Positions 35,968-46,851 of a stretch of 55,732 bases of DNA are shown one piece after another. The DNA comes from Hydrogenophaga sp. (GTDB lineage Bacteria; Pseudomonadota; Gammaproteobacteria; Burkholderiales; Burkholderiaceae_C). Made by a program: the position numbers and the translations under genes. The notes beneath the pieces are model-generated. The model had not been told where the DNA came from, did not search any database, and saw only the letters and a list, made by a program, of their open reading frames with translations. Where the stretch lies: contig NZ_JAABRQ010000025.1 of NCBI RefSeq assembly GCF_011390835.1, forward strand, positions 1 to 55,732, written 5' to 3'. How positions within the stretch are numbered: the stretch's first letter is position 1; every line of letters starts with the position of its first letter.

Positions 35968-36557
35968 GGTTGCAGCGCCAAGTGCACCCGCGCCGCCGCG
36001 TAGGCATCGTTGGCGGCGTAGATCAGCTGGGCTTCGGTCAAGTTCGGATTGGCCCAGTTGGAGGTAGCTGCCTTCTTGGATTTGATGAAGCGCCGCTGGA
36101 ACAGCACCGCCACCGCCGCCTTCACGCCCATGTCTTTGCGGTAGCCGCGCTCGCGGAACACGGCGTTGAGTTCGAGCACGGCGGCTGGCTCCACCTGCAG
36201 CTTGGACTGGATGCGTTTGGTGTCATCGCCCAGGCCGAAACCCGCCTTGGTGTGCTGGTCATGCGCCAGCAGATCGGCCACGATGGCGCGGCAGGCCAGG
36301 TCCTGCAACTGAAACACCCAGGCGCGCTCCAGGGTGGCCAGTTGCACGATGTGAGGTCCGTCAGACACCTGGTCCTTGAAAAAAGTGGGCTTGCTTTCGG
36401 TGTCGAAGCCCCAGTGGGCATGATCCAGTAGCGCCGCGCTGGCCTCCCTGGCTTGGGCAGCGGACACCACCAGAGTGATCTGACCCAGCCCGAGGCGGTC
36501 GAATTCAGGCAGCAAGGCGATCTGTTCTTTGCTGGGGGTGGGCAGGGTGGCTTGCAT
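35964..36557 (-). CDS. DEDD-family 3'-5' exonuclease (RNase D-like)
   Basis: A 197-residue single-domain exonuclease. Exo I is GFDTESKPTF with the two acidic metal ligands (about residues 50-55), Exo II lies around KAGFGLGDDTKRI, and Exo III is LIYAANDAYAAARVH with the Tyr and Asp of the DEDDy type. It lacks HRDC domains, so it is not RNase D itself. Nucleic acid substrate is unknown. Confidence 0.85.
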   Translation of the reverse strand: MQATLPTPSKEQIALLPEFDRLGLGQITLVVSAAQAREASAALLDHAHWGFDTESKPTFFKDQVSDGPHIVQLATLERAWVFQLQDLACRAIVADLLAHDQHTKAGFGLGDDTKRIQSKLQVEPAAVLELNAVFRERGYRKDMGVKAAVAVLFQRRFIKSKKAATSNWANPNLTEAQLIYAANDAYAAARVHLALQP

Positions 36558-36655
36558 GAGCGTGGCGGCGGGCGATTGCCAAGAGGCAAGTGCTGCGAAG
36601 GGAATAATCGGTCCATTGTGCCTATGACCCGCTGCGGCCTTCCGGAGACTGCCCG

Positions 36656-36964
36656 ATGACCTATTCCCTGAAGCTTTTTGTGCCCGAAGGCAGCGCGCCC
36701 GCGAAGCGCGAGGCTGCCGAGCGCCTGTTTCGCCAGTCGCTTGCCGCCAGCCTGGGTGATTCGACCCTGGTGGCGCCGGTGTACACCGCCTACCTCGTCA
36801 TCGTGGGCCAGCACGGCGAGACGCCCGACCCCGAGGCGCTGACGGTGGAGGAGCGCACCGTGCTGGAGCACTGGCAGCAGGCCGAAGGCGCGGCATTGGC
36901 CGCGGTGTTCGGCCCGCACCGGAACCTGGACGAGGGCGGGTACGAGATCCGGCTCGATCCATAA
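36656..36964 (+). CDS. Conserved hypothetical protein
   Basis: A 102-residue protein with no family I can name. The first 35 residues (MTYSLKLFVPEGSAPAKREA and following) resemble a small alpha/beta fold. A good GGAG lies ten bases before ATG 36656. It is 60 bases upstream of the DUF6172 gene on the same strand, perhaps one operon with uvrB. Confidence 0.65.
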   Translation: MTYSLKLFVPEGSAPAKREAAERLFRQSLAASLGDSTLVAPVYTAYLVIVGQHGETPDPEALTVEERTVLEHWQQAEGAALAAVFGPHRNLDEGGYEIRLDP

Positions 36965-37024
36965 TCGAAGCTTGCGTTTCCGGTTTCCGTCCTCCCAGGG
37001 CGACAGCACCCTCCGAAGGACCCT

Positions 37025-37420
37025 ATGCGAAAAACCTATCCCCTGCGCCCTGAAGGCAAAAATCCCGACCGCGTGCTGGAGGCCGTCAAGCACGAGATCC
37101 GCAAATACCTCAAGCGCGAGCGGCGCCGTGAGCTGCCCCAAGGGGCGCATTTCTGGGATTTTGATTGCCGTTTCGGCCCCAGCCAGGATCAGGCGCAAGT
37201 CGTGCACGTGGCTGCGCTGATTGGCGAACTGGACACGCTGGCCAAGACAGGCGCCGAGCAGGCTTACGTGGAGATTCTGGCCAGGGCTGCGGTGCGCCAG
37301 CCCCGGCCAGAGGGGAGTCCTGCACACAGCGAGGACGAAGGGCATCCGGCACAATCGAACGATGCCCTTCACGCCGATCAGCTTGCCCAGCCAGCCCCGG
37401 ACGCCGACCCCGCTGCGTGA
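37025..37420 (+). CDS. DUF6172 family protein
   Basis: A 131-residue protein whose first 95 residues match the DUF6172 pattern ([55 protein letters not shown]). The C-terminal 35 residues are a variable hydrophilic tail. GAAGGA precedes ATG 37025. Function unknown. It ends four bases before the chosen uvrB start. Confidence 0.75.
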   Translation: MRKTYPLRPEGKNPDRVLEAVKHEIRKYLKRERRRELPQGAHFWDFDCRFGPSQDQAQVVHVAALIGELDTLAKTGAEQAYVEILARAAVRQPRPEGSPAHSEDEGHPAQSNDALHADQLAQPAPDADPAA

Positions 37421-37424
37421 GGTC

Positions 37425-39494
<2,070 letters not shown>

Positions 39495-39946
39495 TTCCAG
39501 GGCCGGGCGCCCTGCGTGATTGACCCGGCGTGGCAACATTGGTGCGGACGCTCAGGGTGCGTTGCACTGGTTCCGCTTCCCGCAGGAGTCTTCGCCAAGG
39601 TGGCTGAGCACGCCCGGTCCTGCCACGGGCCAGTGCACCCCCCAGCACGAAGTCGGTCATGAGGGCGTGAGCATGATCGGCGGCTGGGCCGGGCTGGGCA
39701 CTAGAACCAGACTCGTGTTCGTCCGGTTGCTGCATGGCCACCTCGCGCGTGCGCGTCCTAGAAAGTTGCGCCGCACTGCGGCTTGAGGCGACGCATTCCG
39801 GGGCCTGAGTGAGCCGGCCGTGGCCAAACGCGGCGACGGCGCCGCATGGTGGTTCTGAAGACGGTGTGCCCGCTGGGCACGGTGGGCGGCCGGGGCCTGG
39901 GTCGGGCTGACCGCCTATCGCTTGCGGTGGTTTTCTTCGTTTGTCC
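39495..39946. other. Gene-free stretch between uvrB and the isc promoter
   Basis: About 450 bases without a supportable gene. A GC hairpin (CAGGGC and GCCCTG arms) at 39498-39514 just after uvrB may end its transcript but lacks a T-run. The short frames on both strands in 39450-39790 show no recognisable family. Confidence 0.5.
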
Positions 39947-39975
39947 TAGACAAACACCGTTTTCGGCGCTATAAT
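39947..39975 (+). promoter_or_regulatory. isc operon promoter
   Basis: TAGACA (39947-39952) and TATAAT (39970-39975) with a 17-base spacer match sigma-70 consensus well. Transcription would start near 39982, about 164 bases before iscR. A second possible -10, TATACT (40003-40008), overlaps the IscR site. Confidence 0.7.
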
Positions 39976-40003
39976 CTGTACTAAATCGCTTGGCCTTTCG
40001 GCT

Positions 40004-40028
40004 ATACTCGACGAAAACAGTCGGGAAA
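40004..40028. promoter_or_regulatory. IscR type 1 binding site
   Basis: The 25 bases from 40004 fit the published type 1 IscR consensus (ATASYYGACTRWWWYAGTCRRSTAT) at all but about three positions: ATACTCGAC, then a GAAAAC centre, then AGTCGGGAA. It lies just downstream of the isc promoter and overlaps the second -10. It would let [2Fe-2S]-IscR repress its own operon. Confidence 0.8.
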
Positions 40029-40145
40029 GCCGGCCATCGAGAAATCGACCCGAAAAGCGGGCGGGGTGGGCGGAGCTAGAGGTTCTCGGGACATGCGTTC
40101 TGTGGAGCCATCCAACGACAGTCAAGCATCACAAGGAGCTTGAAA

Positions 40146-40679
40146 ATGCGCCTCACGACCAAAGGCCGCTTCGCGGTCACAGCCATGATCGATCTGGCCT
40201 TGCGCCAGAACAACGGTCCCGTCACGCTTGCTGCCATCAGCCAGCGTCAACAAATTTCGCTGTCCTATCTGGAGCAGCTGTTCGGCAAGCTGCGCCGGCA
40301 CGAACTCGTCGAATCGACTCGCGGGCCGGGCGGCGGGTACACGCTGGGCCGAAAGGCAGCCGACATCACCGTGGCCGACATCATTGTCTCGGTGGACGAG
40401 CCGATCGATGCCACCCAGTGCGGCGGCAAGGAAAACTGCCTGGGCGAAGGTCACCGCTGCATGACGCACGAACTCTGGGCCGCGCTCAACACCAAGATGG
40501 TGGATTTTCTCGACTCCGTGTCCCTCCAGTCGCTGGTGGACGACCAGCTGGCCAAGGGCTTGGTGGTGGAGAACGCGCCGGCCATCAAGCGAGCCATTTC
40601 CAGCCCCTCGGTGGTCAAGCCGATCCGGGTGAATGCACCCAATTCGGTGTTTGCGCTCGGCGCCGCGTTTTCGAAGTGA
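40146..40679 (+). CDS. iscR: Iron-sulfur cluster regulator IscR
   Basis: A 177-residue Rrf2-family repressor. The N-terminal winged helix-turn-helix is MRLTTKGRFAVTAMIDLALR and ISLSYLEQLFGKLRRHELVE; the three cluster ligands are Cys92, Cys98 and Cys104 (CGGKENCLGEGHRC). The holoprotein represses isc and the apoprotein acts at other sites. ATG 40146 follows AAGGAGC (40133-40139). First gene of the isc operon. Confidence 0.96.
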   Translation: MRLTTKGRFAVTAMIDLALRQNNGPVTLAAISQRQQISLSYLEQLFGKLRRHELVESTRGPGGGYTLGRKAADITVADIIVSVDEPIDATQCGGKENCLGEGHRCMTHELWAALNTKMVDFLDSVSLQSLVDDQLAKGLVVENAPAIKRAISSPSVVKPIRVNAPNSVFALGAAFSK

Positions 40680-40784
40680 GGTCACTGGGTCTGGCAGCAG
40701 CGTCTGCCGCCCGGTCTCTCTTGATTCGATGCGTGGTTCATCGCCCGAAGGCTCTGATCACCCCTCTTACATGATTGCAAATCC

Positions 40785-42002
40785 ATGAGCACGCCACATT
40801 TCCCGATTTACATGGACTACAGCGCCACCAATCCCTGCGACCCGCGGGTGGTGGACGCCATGATCCCCTGGTTGCGCGAGCATTTCGGCAACCCGGCCTC
40901 GCGCAGCCACGCCTGGGGCTGGGAAGCTGAGAAGGCGGTGGAGGCTGCTCGTGAGCACGTGGCCGCTCTGATCGGCGCCGACCCGCGCGAAATCGTCTGG
41001 ACCAGCGGCGCCACCGAGTCCAACAACCTCGCCTTGAAGGGCGCTGCGCACTTTTACGCATCCAAGGGCAAGCACCTCATCACGGTCAAGACCGAGCACA
41101 AAGCCGTGCTGGACACCATGCGTGAGCTGGAGCGCCAGGGTTTTGAAGTCACCTACCTCGACGTGCAGGCCGACGGTCTGGTCAACCTCGACGCCTTCAA
41201 GGCCGCCATCCGGCCCGATACGATCCTGGCCTCGGTTATGTTCGTGAACAACGAGATCGGTGTGATTCAGGAAATCGCCGCGATTGGCGCCATCTGCCGC
41301 GAGAAGGGCGTGATCTTCCACGTCGACGCCGCACAGGCCACCGGCCGGGTCGACATCGACCTGCAAACCCTGCCGGTGGACCTCATGAGCCTGACTGGCC
41401 ACAAGACCTACGGCCCCAAGGGCATTGGCGCCTTGTACGTGCGCCGCAAGCCGCGCGTGCGCATCGAAGCGCAGATGCACGGCGGCGGTCACGAGCGGGG
41501 CATGCGCTCGGGCACGTTGCCCACCCACCAGTGCGTGGGCATGGGCGAGGCGTACCGCATCGCCAAGGAAGAGATGCACGCCGAAAATGTGCGTATCCGC
41601 GCGCTGCACGACCGCATGGTCGCAGGGCTCAAAGACGTCGAAGAGGTGTTCATCAACGGCCACGAAACTCAGCGCGTGCCGCACAACCTCAACATGAGCT
41701 TCAACTACGTTGAGGGCGAGTCGCTCATTATGGGCATCAAGGGTCTGGCGGTTTCGTCGGGTTCGGCCTGCACCTCGGCCAGCCTGGAGCCCAGCTATGT
41801 GCTGCGCGCCCTGGGCCGCAGCGATGAACTGGCCCACAGCAGCCTGCGCATGACGATCGGGCGCTGGACCACGGAAGAAGAAATCGATTACGCAATCAAT
41901 ACCATCAAGGAGAACGTGGCCAAGCTGCGCGAACTCTCGCCGCTTTGGGAAATGTTCAAAGATGGCGTGGATCTCTCGACGATCCAATGGGCAGCTCACT
42001 GA
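40785..42002 (+). CDS. iscS: Cysteine desulfurase IscS
   Basis: A 405-residue PLP enzyme that takes sulfur from cysteine and passes it to IscU and to tRNA thiolation partners. [18 protein letters not shown] opens the protein, [14 protein letters not shown] follows, the PLP Lys is in [17 protein letters not shown] (about residue 206), and the mobile catalytic Cys is in [18 protein letters not shown] (about 328). The C terminus for IscU contact is intact. Confidence 0.97.
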   Translation: MSTPHFPIYMDYSATNPCDPRVVDAMIPWLREHFGNPASRSHAWGWEAEKAVEAAREHVAALIGADPREIVWTSGATESNNLALKGAAHFYASKGKHLITVKTEHKAVLDTMRELERQGFEVTYLDVQADGLVNLDAFKAAIRPDTILASVMFVNNEIGVIQEIAAIGAICREKGVIFHVDAAQATGRVDIDLQTLPVDLMSLTGHKTYGPKGIGALYVRRKPRVRIEAQMHGGGHERGMRSGTLPTHQCVGMGEAYRIAKEEMHAENVRIRALHDRMVAGLKDVEEVFINGHETQRVPHNLNMSFNYVEGESLIMGIKGLAVSSGSACTSASLEPSYVLRALGRSDELAHSSLRMTIGRWTTEEEIDYAINTIKENVAKLRELSPLWEMFKDGVDLSTIQWAAH

Positions 42003-42014
42003 AGGAGAAACACC

Positions 42015-42401
42015 ATGGCTTATTCTGAAAAAGTCGTAGACCACTACGAAAACCCCCGCAACGTTGGCTCGTTTGACAAGGGCGATGAGTCCGTCGGCAC
42101 CGGCATGGTGGGCGCGCCCGCCTGCGGCGACGTGATGAAGCTGCAGATCAAGGTCAACCCCCAGTCGGGCGTGATCGAAGACGCGCGCTTCAAGACCTAC
42201 GGCTGCGGTTCGGCCATCGCGTCGAGCTCGCTGGTCACCGAGTGGGTCAAAGGCAAGACGCTGGATCAGGCTGCGGCGCTGAAAAACAGCCAGATCGCCG
42301 AAGAGCTTGCCTTGCCGCCGGTGAAAATCCACTGCTCCATCCTGGCCGAAGACGCCATCAAGGCCGCGGTGGATGACTACCGCAAGAAACACACTGGATA
42401 G
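42015..42401 (+). CDS. iscU: Iron-sulfur cluster scaffold IscU
   Basis: A 128-residue scaffold. The three ligand Cys are in GAPACGDVMKL (about residue 37), TYGCGSAIASSS (about 63) and VKIHCSILAEDAI (about 106), and the LPPVK motif recognised by HscA is present (LALPPVKIHCS). GAAGGAGAAA precedes the ATG. It is separated from iscA by 122 bases containing a repeat. Confidence 0.97.
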   Translation: MAYSEKVVDHYENPRNVGSFDKGDESVGTGMVGAPACGDVMKLQIKVNPQSGVIEDARFKTYGCGSAIASSSLVTEWVKGKTLDQAAALKNSQIAEELALPPVKIHCSILAEDAIKAAVDDYRKKHTG

Positions 42402-42428
42402 GCTCCCCTCTGAGCCGCTTCGCGTCTT

Positions 42429-42440
42429 CCCCCAAGGGGG
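42429..42440. repeat. Short inverted repeat between iscU and iscA
   Basis: CCCCC-AA-GGGGG lies within the extragenic sequence around 42413-42480 (GAGCCGCTTCGCGTCTTCC and following), which resembles intergenic repeats common in Comamonadaceae. A similar GCCGCTTCGCGGG string occurs at about 45757 after fdx. Confidence 0.5.
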
Positions 42441-42523
42441 ACCGCGCTGGCAGCCCGGCGAAGCCGGTTCTGCGGCGTGTTCTGGTATGAAGCCCTCCTT
42501 TCATTGCGCTAATTCCGACCAAC

Positions 42524-42847
42524 ATGTCCATCTCCATTTCTGAAGCCGCTGCCCGCCACGTCACCCGCTACATCACTAAGCGGGGCAAAGGCGTGGGTGT
42601 GCGGCTGGGTGTGAAGACCACGGGCTGTTCCGGGCTGGCTTACAAGTTGGAATACGCCGACGAGATCGCGCCCGAGGACGTGGTGTTCGAGGACAACGGG
42701 GTGAAGGTGCTGGTGGATCCCAAGAGCCTGGCCTACATCGATGGCACGCAGCTCGACTTCGTACGCGAGGGTCTGAACGAGGGATTTCGCTTCATCAACC
42801 CGAACGAGCGCGATCGCTGCGGTTGTGGCGAGAGTTTTCGCATTTGA
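42524..42847 (+). CDS. iscA: A-type iron-sulfur carrier IscA
   Basis: A 107-residue A-type carrier. The three conserved Cys are in [16 protein letters not shown] (about residue 35) and the C-terminal [11 protein letters not shown] (about 99 and 101). It receives clusters or iron from IscU and delivers them to apoproteins, especially [4Fe-4S] targets. A terminator-like hairpin follows directly. Confidence 0.95.
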   Translation: MSISISEAAARHVTRYITKRGKGVGVRLGVKTTGCSGLAYKLEYADEIAPEDVVFEDNGVKVLVDPKSLAYIDGTQLDFVREGLNEGFRFINPNERDRCGCGESFRI

Positions 42848-42869
42848 CGGTCCGCCGTTGTTGCGCAGG

Positions 42870-42905
42870 CCGCCAGCGCTCAACCGCCCTGGCGGTTTTT
42901 TGTTT
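42870..42905 (+). terminator. Intra-operon terminator between iscA and hscB
   Basis: Two alternative stems use the same 3' arm: CCGCCAG (42870-42876) with CTGGCGG (42889-42895), or ACCGCC with GGCGGT (42883-42896). They are followed by a run of T (TTTTTTGTTTTTG, 42896-42908). It should reduce transcription of hscB-hscA-fdx relative to iscRSUA. Confidence 0.8.
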
Positions 42906-42925
42906 TTGAGCCCGTCAGTTGTTCC

Positions 42926-43450
42926 ATGCCCCTGAGCCTTCAATCCACCGACTTCGAGATCTTCGACCTGGCGCCTGCCTTCGCACTGGACCGCGCGGCG
43001 CTGGATGCGCGCTGGAAAGACTTGCAGCGCGAGGCCCATCCCGACCGGTTTGCCACCGCCGATGCAATCGCTCAGCGCCAGGCCATGCAGTGGTCAGTGC
43101 GCATCAATGAGGCCTATCAGCGCCTGAAGGATCCGCTCAAGCGGGCCGCCTATCTTTGTGAGCTGCATGGCGCGCCCATCCAGGCGGAGAACAACACCGC
43201 CATGCCCGCCACTTTCCTCATGCAGCAGATGCAGTGGCGCGAGGACCTCGACGAAGCGGCAGGTATGGCCGATCTCAGCAGCATGGCCGACGAAGTGGCT
43301 GCCGCCCGCCGGGACATGCTGGCCGAATTGCGGGTGACGGCGGACGAACGTCGCGACTACCCGGCGCTGGCGCAACAGGTCAGAGCCCTTATGTTCGTTG
43401 AGCGCTTTGCGCGCGATGTCGAGGAGCGCCTCGATCAGCTGGGACAATAG
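42926..43450 (+). CDS. hscB: Co-chaperone HscB (Hsc20)
   Basis: A 174-residue J-protein specific for HscA. The J-domain spans about residues 9-80 with the HPD motif in [11 protein letters not shown]; the C-terminal helical domain (about 95-172, with [19 protein letters not shown]) binds IscU. It starts 20 bases after the terminator T-run, with GTTGTTCC before the ATG and no strong Shine-Dalgarno. Confidence 0.95.
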   Translation: MPLSLQSTDFEIFDLAPAFALDRAALDARWKDLQREAHPDRFATADAIAQRQAMQWSVRINEAYQRLKDPLKRAAYLCELHGAPIQAENNTAMPATFLMQQMQWREDLDEAAGMADLSSMADEVAAARRDMLAELRVTADERRDYPALAQQVRALMFVERFARDVEERLDQLGQ

Positions 43451-43476
43451 GCCCTCTTCGAGACACATACGATTCC

Positions 43477-45354
43477 ATGGCGCTTCTGCAGATTTCCGAA
43501 CCCGGTCAGTCCCTGGACCCCCACCAACGCCGCGTGGCGGTAGGCATTGACCTGGGCACCACCCACTCTCTGGTGGCCGCCGTGCGGCATGGCGTGGCCG
43601 AATGCCTGCCAGCCGCCGATGGGCGAGTGATCTTGCCCAGCGTGGTGCGTTACCTAGACCCAGCCCTGGGTGGCGCAGGTCGTCATATCGGCTATGAGGC
43701 GCTAGCCGCCCAGGTAGAGGACCCCGCCAACACGGTGAGCTCGGTCAAACGGCTGATGGGGCGCTCGGGCGTTCAGGTCGCCGACTTGGACAAGCTCGCC
43801 TACACCGTGGCAGACGACAACGGCATGGCGGTCATAGAGACCGTGGCCGGACGCAAGACCCCCATGGAGGTGAGTGCCGAGATTTTGGCCACGTTGCGTT
43901 TTCGCGCTGAAGACAGCTTTGATGACGAGCTCTATGGCGCAGTCATCACCGTGCCGGCCTATTTCGACGACGCCCAGCGCCAGGCCACCAAAGACGCGGC
44001 ACAGCTCGCTGGCATCAACGTGCTGCGCCTGATCAACGAGCCCACCGCAGCGGCTATCGCTTACGGCCTGGACAACGGGTCCGAAGGCGTTTACGCGATT
44101 TACGACTTGGGCGGCGGTACTTTTGATATTTCGATCCTGCGCCTCACGAAGGGCGTGTTCGAGGTCATGGCCACCGGCGGCGACTCTGCCCTAGGCGGTG
44201 ACGATTACGACCAGGCTCTGGTGGCCTGGGCGCTTCAGCGCCAAGGCATCATCGTTCGACTCACACCCGCCGAGCGAGCCGCGCTCAACCTGGAGGCGCG
44301 CCGCTGCAAGGAAGCCCTGTCGGGCGATGCGGCTGAAGTCAGATTCACCGTTGAGGTCGGCGGCGAGCGCTTGGACGGGCCTATCAGCGTGAACGATTTT
44401 GAAACCTGCACCGCCGCGCTGACGGCCCGCACCATGAACGCGGTGCGCAAGGTCTTGCGCGACGCGGGCGTGGACAAGGAAGAGGTGCAAGGCGTGGTCA
44501 TGGTGGGCGGATCGACCCGCATGCCGGTGATCCGCCGCACCGTGGGCGCGTTCTTCGGCCGTGAGCCCCTGACCAACCTGAACCCGGATGAAGTGGTGGC
44601 TCTGGGTGCGGCTATCCAGGCCAACGCGCTGGCTGGCAACAGCCGCGACGGCGACGAGCTGCTGCTACTGGACGTGATCCCGCTCTCACTCGGGATCGAG
44701 ACTATGGGTGGCCTGGTGGAACGCATCGTGCCGCGCAACAGCACCATCCCGACCGCACTCGCCCAGGATTTCACTACCTACCAGGATGGCCAGACCGCGC
44801 TCGCGCTGCACGTGGTGCAGGGCGAGCGCGACTTGGTGGCCGATTGCCGCAGCCTTGCGCGTTTCGAGCTGCGCGGCATCCCCCCCATGGTGGCAGGCGC
44901 CGCGCGCATCCGTGTGACATTCACGGTCGATGCCGACGGCCTGCTGTCTGTCAGCGCCAAAGAGCAGGGCAGCGGCGTGGAAGCACGGGTGGACGTGAAG
45001 CCGGCCTATGGTCTGTCTGACGATCAGATCGCCAGCATGCTGAAAGACAGCTTCGCGACCGCGCAGCAAGACATGGCGGCACGCGCCTTAGTGGAAGCCC
45101 GAGTGGATGCTGACCGCATGATTGCAGCCACCCGCAGTGCCATGAAAGCCGATGGCGCCCTGCTGTCCGCCGCAGAGTGCGCCGCCATTGAAGTGCTAAT
45201 TGAGGCAGTGGCGGACACCTCACCAGGCGATGACGCTGCAGCCATCGAAGCTGCCACCGACGCGCTGGCCAAGGGCACCGAAGCTTTTGCCGCCTTGCGC
45301 ATGAACGCGGGCATCCAACAAGCCCTCTCGGGCAAGAAGCTCGAAGAGGTGTGA
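43477..45354 (+). CDS. hscA: Hsp70-class chaperone HscA
   Basis: A 625-residue Hsp70 specialised for IscU. The ATPase domain shows [36 protein letters not shown] and [14 protein letters not shown]; the substrate-binding domain begins near residue 400 ([18 protein letters not shown]). It uses ATP to promote cluster transfer from IscU, gated by HscB. It lies 26 bases after hscB. Confidence 0.96.
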   Translation: MALLQISEPGQSLDPHQRRVAVGIDLGTTHSLVAAVRHGVAECLPAADGRVILPSVVRYLDPALGGAGRHIGYEALAAQVEDPANTVSSVKRLMGRSGVQVADLDKLAYTVADDNGMAVIETVAGRKTPMEVSAEILATLRFRAEDSFDDELYGAVITVPAYFDDAQRQATKDAAQLAGINVLRLINEPTAAAIAYGLDNGSEGVYAIYDLGGGTFDISILRLTKGVFEVMATGGDSALGGDDYDQALVAWALQRQGIIVRLTPAERAALNLEARRCKEALSGDAAEVRFTVEVGGERLDGPISVNDFETCTAALTARTMNAVRKVLRDAGVDKEEVQGVVMVGGSTRMPVIRRTVGAFFGREPLTNLNPDEVVALGAAIQANALAGNSRDGDELLLLDVIPLSLGIETMGGLVERIVPRNSTIPTALAQDFTTYQDGQTALALHVVQGERDLVADCRSLARFELRGIPPMVAGAARIRVTFTVDADGLLSVSAKEQGSGVEARVDVKPAYGLSDDQIASMLKDSFATAQQDMAARALVEARVDADRMIAATRSAMKADGALLSAAECAAIEVLIEAVADTSPGDDAAAIEAATDALAKGTEAFAALRMNAGIQQALSGKKLEEV

Positions 45355-45403
45355 CCTCTTTTTCCGGTGTTGCTCCACGTTGCCGGCCTACCCAGACTGC
45401 CCC

Positions 45404-45742
45404 ATGCCCATCATCAAAATTCTGCCCCATCCCGAGTACTGTCCTCATGGAAAAGAGGTCAGCGCACCTGCAGGCACTTCGATCTGCGAAGCGCTGCTAG
45501 ACAACGATATCGCGATCGAACATGCCTGCGACATGGTCTGCGCGTGTACCACATGCCATGTGGTTGTGCGAGAAGGCTTCAATAGCCTCAATGAACTCGA
45601 CGAAAACGAAGAAGATCTGCTGGACCGCGCCTGGGGCCTCGAGCCCAACTCGCGCCTGTCCTGTCAGGCCATCCTGGCCCAGGACAATGTGACCATCGAG
45701 ATTCCTAAATACTCGATCAACCACGCCAAAGAGGTCCATTAA
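45404..45742 (+). CDS. fdx: ISC-type [2Fe-2S] ferredoxin Fdx
   Basis: A 112-residue adrenodoxin-type ferredoxin that supplies electrons for cluster assembly. Ligand Cys are in EHACDMVCACTTCHVVV (about residues 42, 47 or 49, and 51-52) and SRLSCQAILA (about 87). An in-frame TTG eight codons upstream is ignored because MPIIKILPH is the family start. No iscX follows; the isc cluster ends here. Confidence 0.95.
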   Translation: MPIIKILPHPEYCPHGKEVSAPAGTSICEALLDNDIAIEHACDMVCACTTCHVVVREGFNSLNELDENEEDLLDRAWGLEPNSRLSCQAILAQDNVTIEIPKYSINHAKEVH

Positions 45743-45818
45743 TCCCCACGCTCCGCCGCTTCGCGGGTTACTACCCCGGAACCGGGAGACACCGGTTTCC
45801 TCGCCAGTGCCGGAGGCT

Positions 45819-45847
45819 GATCCGGCCTGGGGAGGCTTCGCCGGATC
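45819..45847. repeat. Hairpin between fdx and dnaQ
   Basis: GATCCGGC (45819-45826) and GCCGGATC (45840-45847) form a perfect 8-bp stem with a 13-base loop. It lacks a T-run, so it is a weak terminator candidate or an RNA-stability element. Confidence 0.5.
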
Positions 45848-45878
45848 TTCAATCAGCCCAAGAATGGGAGTCCAGCAC

Positions 45879-46586
45879 ATGCGTCAAGTCTTTCTCGACA
45901 CCGAAACCACCGGCCTCTCCGCCGAGAACGGTGACCGCATCATCGAGATCGGTTGTGTGGAACTGCTGCAGCGCAAGCTCACTGGCAACAATCTGCACTT
46001 CTACGTCAACCCGGAGCGCGAGAGCCACGAAGACGCGCTCAAGGTGCACGGCATCAGCAACGACTTTCTGCGCGACAAGCCCAAATTCGGCCAGATTGCA
46101 CAAGAACTGATTGACTACCTGAAAGGCGCTGAAGTCATCATCCACAACGCTCCGTTTGACATCAGCTTCCTGGACAAGGAGCTGGAGCGACTGGGTCACG
46201 GGCCGATCCAGCCCCTGCTCAATGGAGTGACCGACAGCCTAGTCATGGCCAAGGAAATGTTCCCAGGCAAGCGCAACGGCCTCGATGCCCTGTGCGACCG
46301 GCTGGGCGTGGACAACTCGGGCCGCACCCTGCACGGCGCGCTTCTCGATGCTGAGCTGCTGGCCGATGTCTATATCAACATGACCCGCGGCCAGGACGCG
46401 CTGATCATGGAGCTGGGTGACGCCACCAGCGAAGATGGCGAGGTGCTCCAGATAGACCTGAGCCGTTTTGATCTGCCGGTGTTGGTCGCCAACGAGCAGG
46501 AAACGCAGGCTCACGAAACCGTGCTCGTTGAAATCGACAACGCCTGCAGGGGACGTACCGTCTGGCGCCAGCTTCAGCCAAGCTGA
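45879..46586 (+). CDS. dnaQ: DNA polymerase III epsilon subunit DnaQ
   Basis: A 235-residue proofreading 3'-5' exonuclease. Exo I is FLDTETTGLSAENGDRIIEI, Exo II is IIHNAPFDISFLDKEL, and Exo III is LHGALLDAELLADVYI with the catalytic His and Asp. The C-terminal tail would bind the DnaE alpha subunit. ATG 45879 is preceded by GGGAG at 45866-45870; an in-frame ATG at 45864 is the only other local candidate. Confidence 0.94.
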   Translation: MRQVFLDTETTGLSAENGDRIIEIGCVELLQRKLTGNNLHFYVNPERESHEDALKVHGISNDFLRDKPKFGQIAQELIDYLKGAEVIIHNAPFDISFLDKELERLGHGPIQPLLNGVTDSLVMAKEMFPGKRNGLDALCDRLGVDNSGRTLHGALLDAELLADVYINMTRGQDALIMELGDATSEDGEVLQIDLSRFDLPVLVANEQETQAHETVLVEIDNACRGRTVWRQLQPS

Positions 46587-46663
46587 ACCTCTGGCGGGAC
46601 TGCTGGGACGGGCCAAAACAAGGTTATAATTTGAGGCTTCCGATCGATCGGACCAGATCAATC

Positions 46664-46738
46664 GGGCGGTTAGCTCAGTGGTAGAGCACTGCCTTCACAC
46701 GGCAGGGGTCGCAGGTTCGAACCCTGCACCGCCCACCA
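46664..46738 (+). tRNA. tRNA-Val(CAC)
   Basis: The 75-base sequence folds as a cloverleaf. The acceptor arm is GGGCGGT with its complement before CCA. The D-arm is TTAGCTCAGTGGTAGAGC. The anticodon arm is CTGCC-TTCACAC-GGCAG with anticodon CAC, reading the Val codon GTG. The T-arm is GCAGG-TTCGAAC-CCTGC. CCA is encoded. A TATAAT at 46625-46630 is a good -10 box. The gene is the likely integration site of the downstream recombinase. Confidence 0.97.
46711..46738. other. Candidate attachment site at the tRNA-Val 3' end
   Basis: The T-arm to CCA end of a tRNA gene is the classical core target of tyrosine integrases, and one starts 114 bases downstream. The matching repeat that would mark the far end was not found by eye before 55732, so the element probably extends beyond the window. 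Confidence 0.45.
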
Positions 46739-46851
46739 TCGCAAGCTGTTGATTTCATTGGGAAAATGAGATAAACACGCAGTTTGCACGTGGCCAGCAG
46801 GTGCTTTTTGACGCAAATTTGACGCACTTTTCGTGTGTCCAAGGAGCTCAG

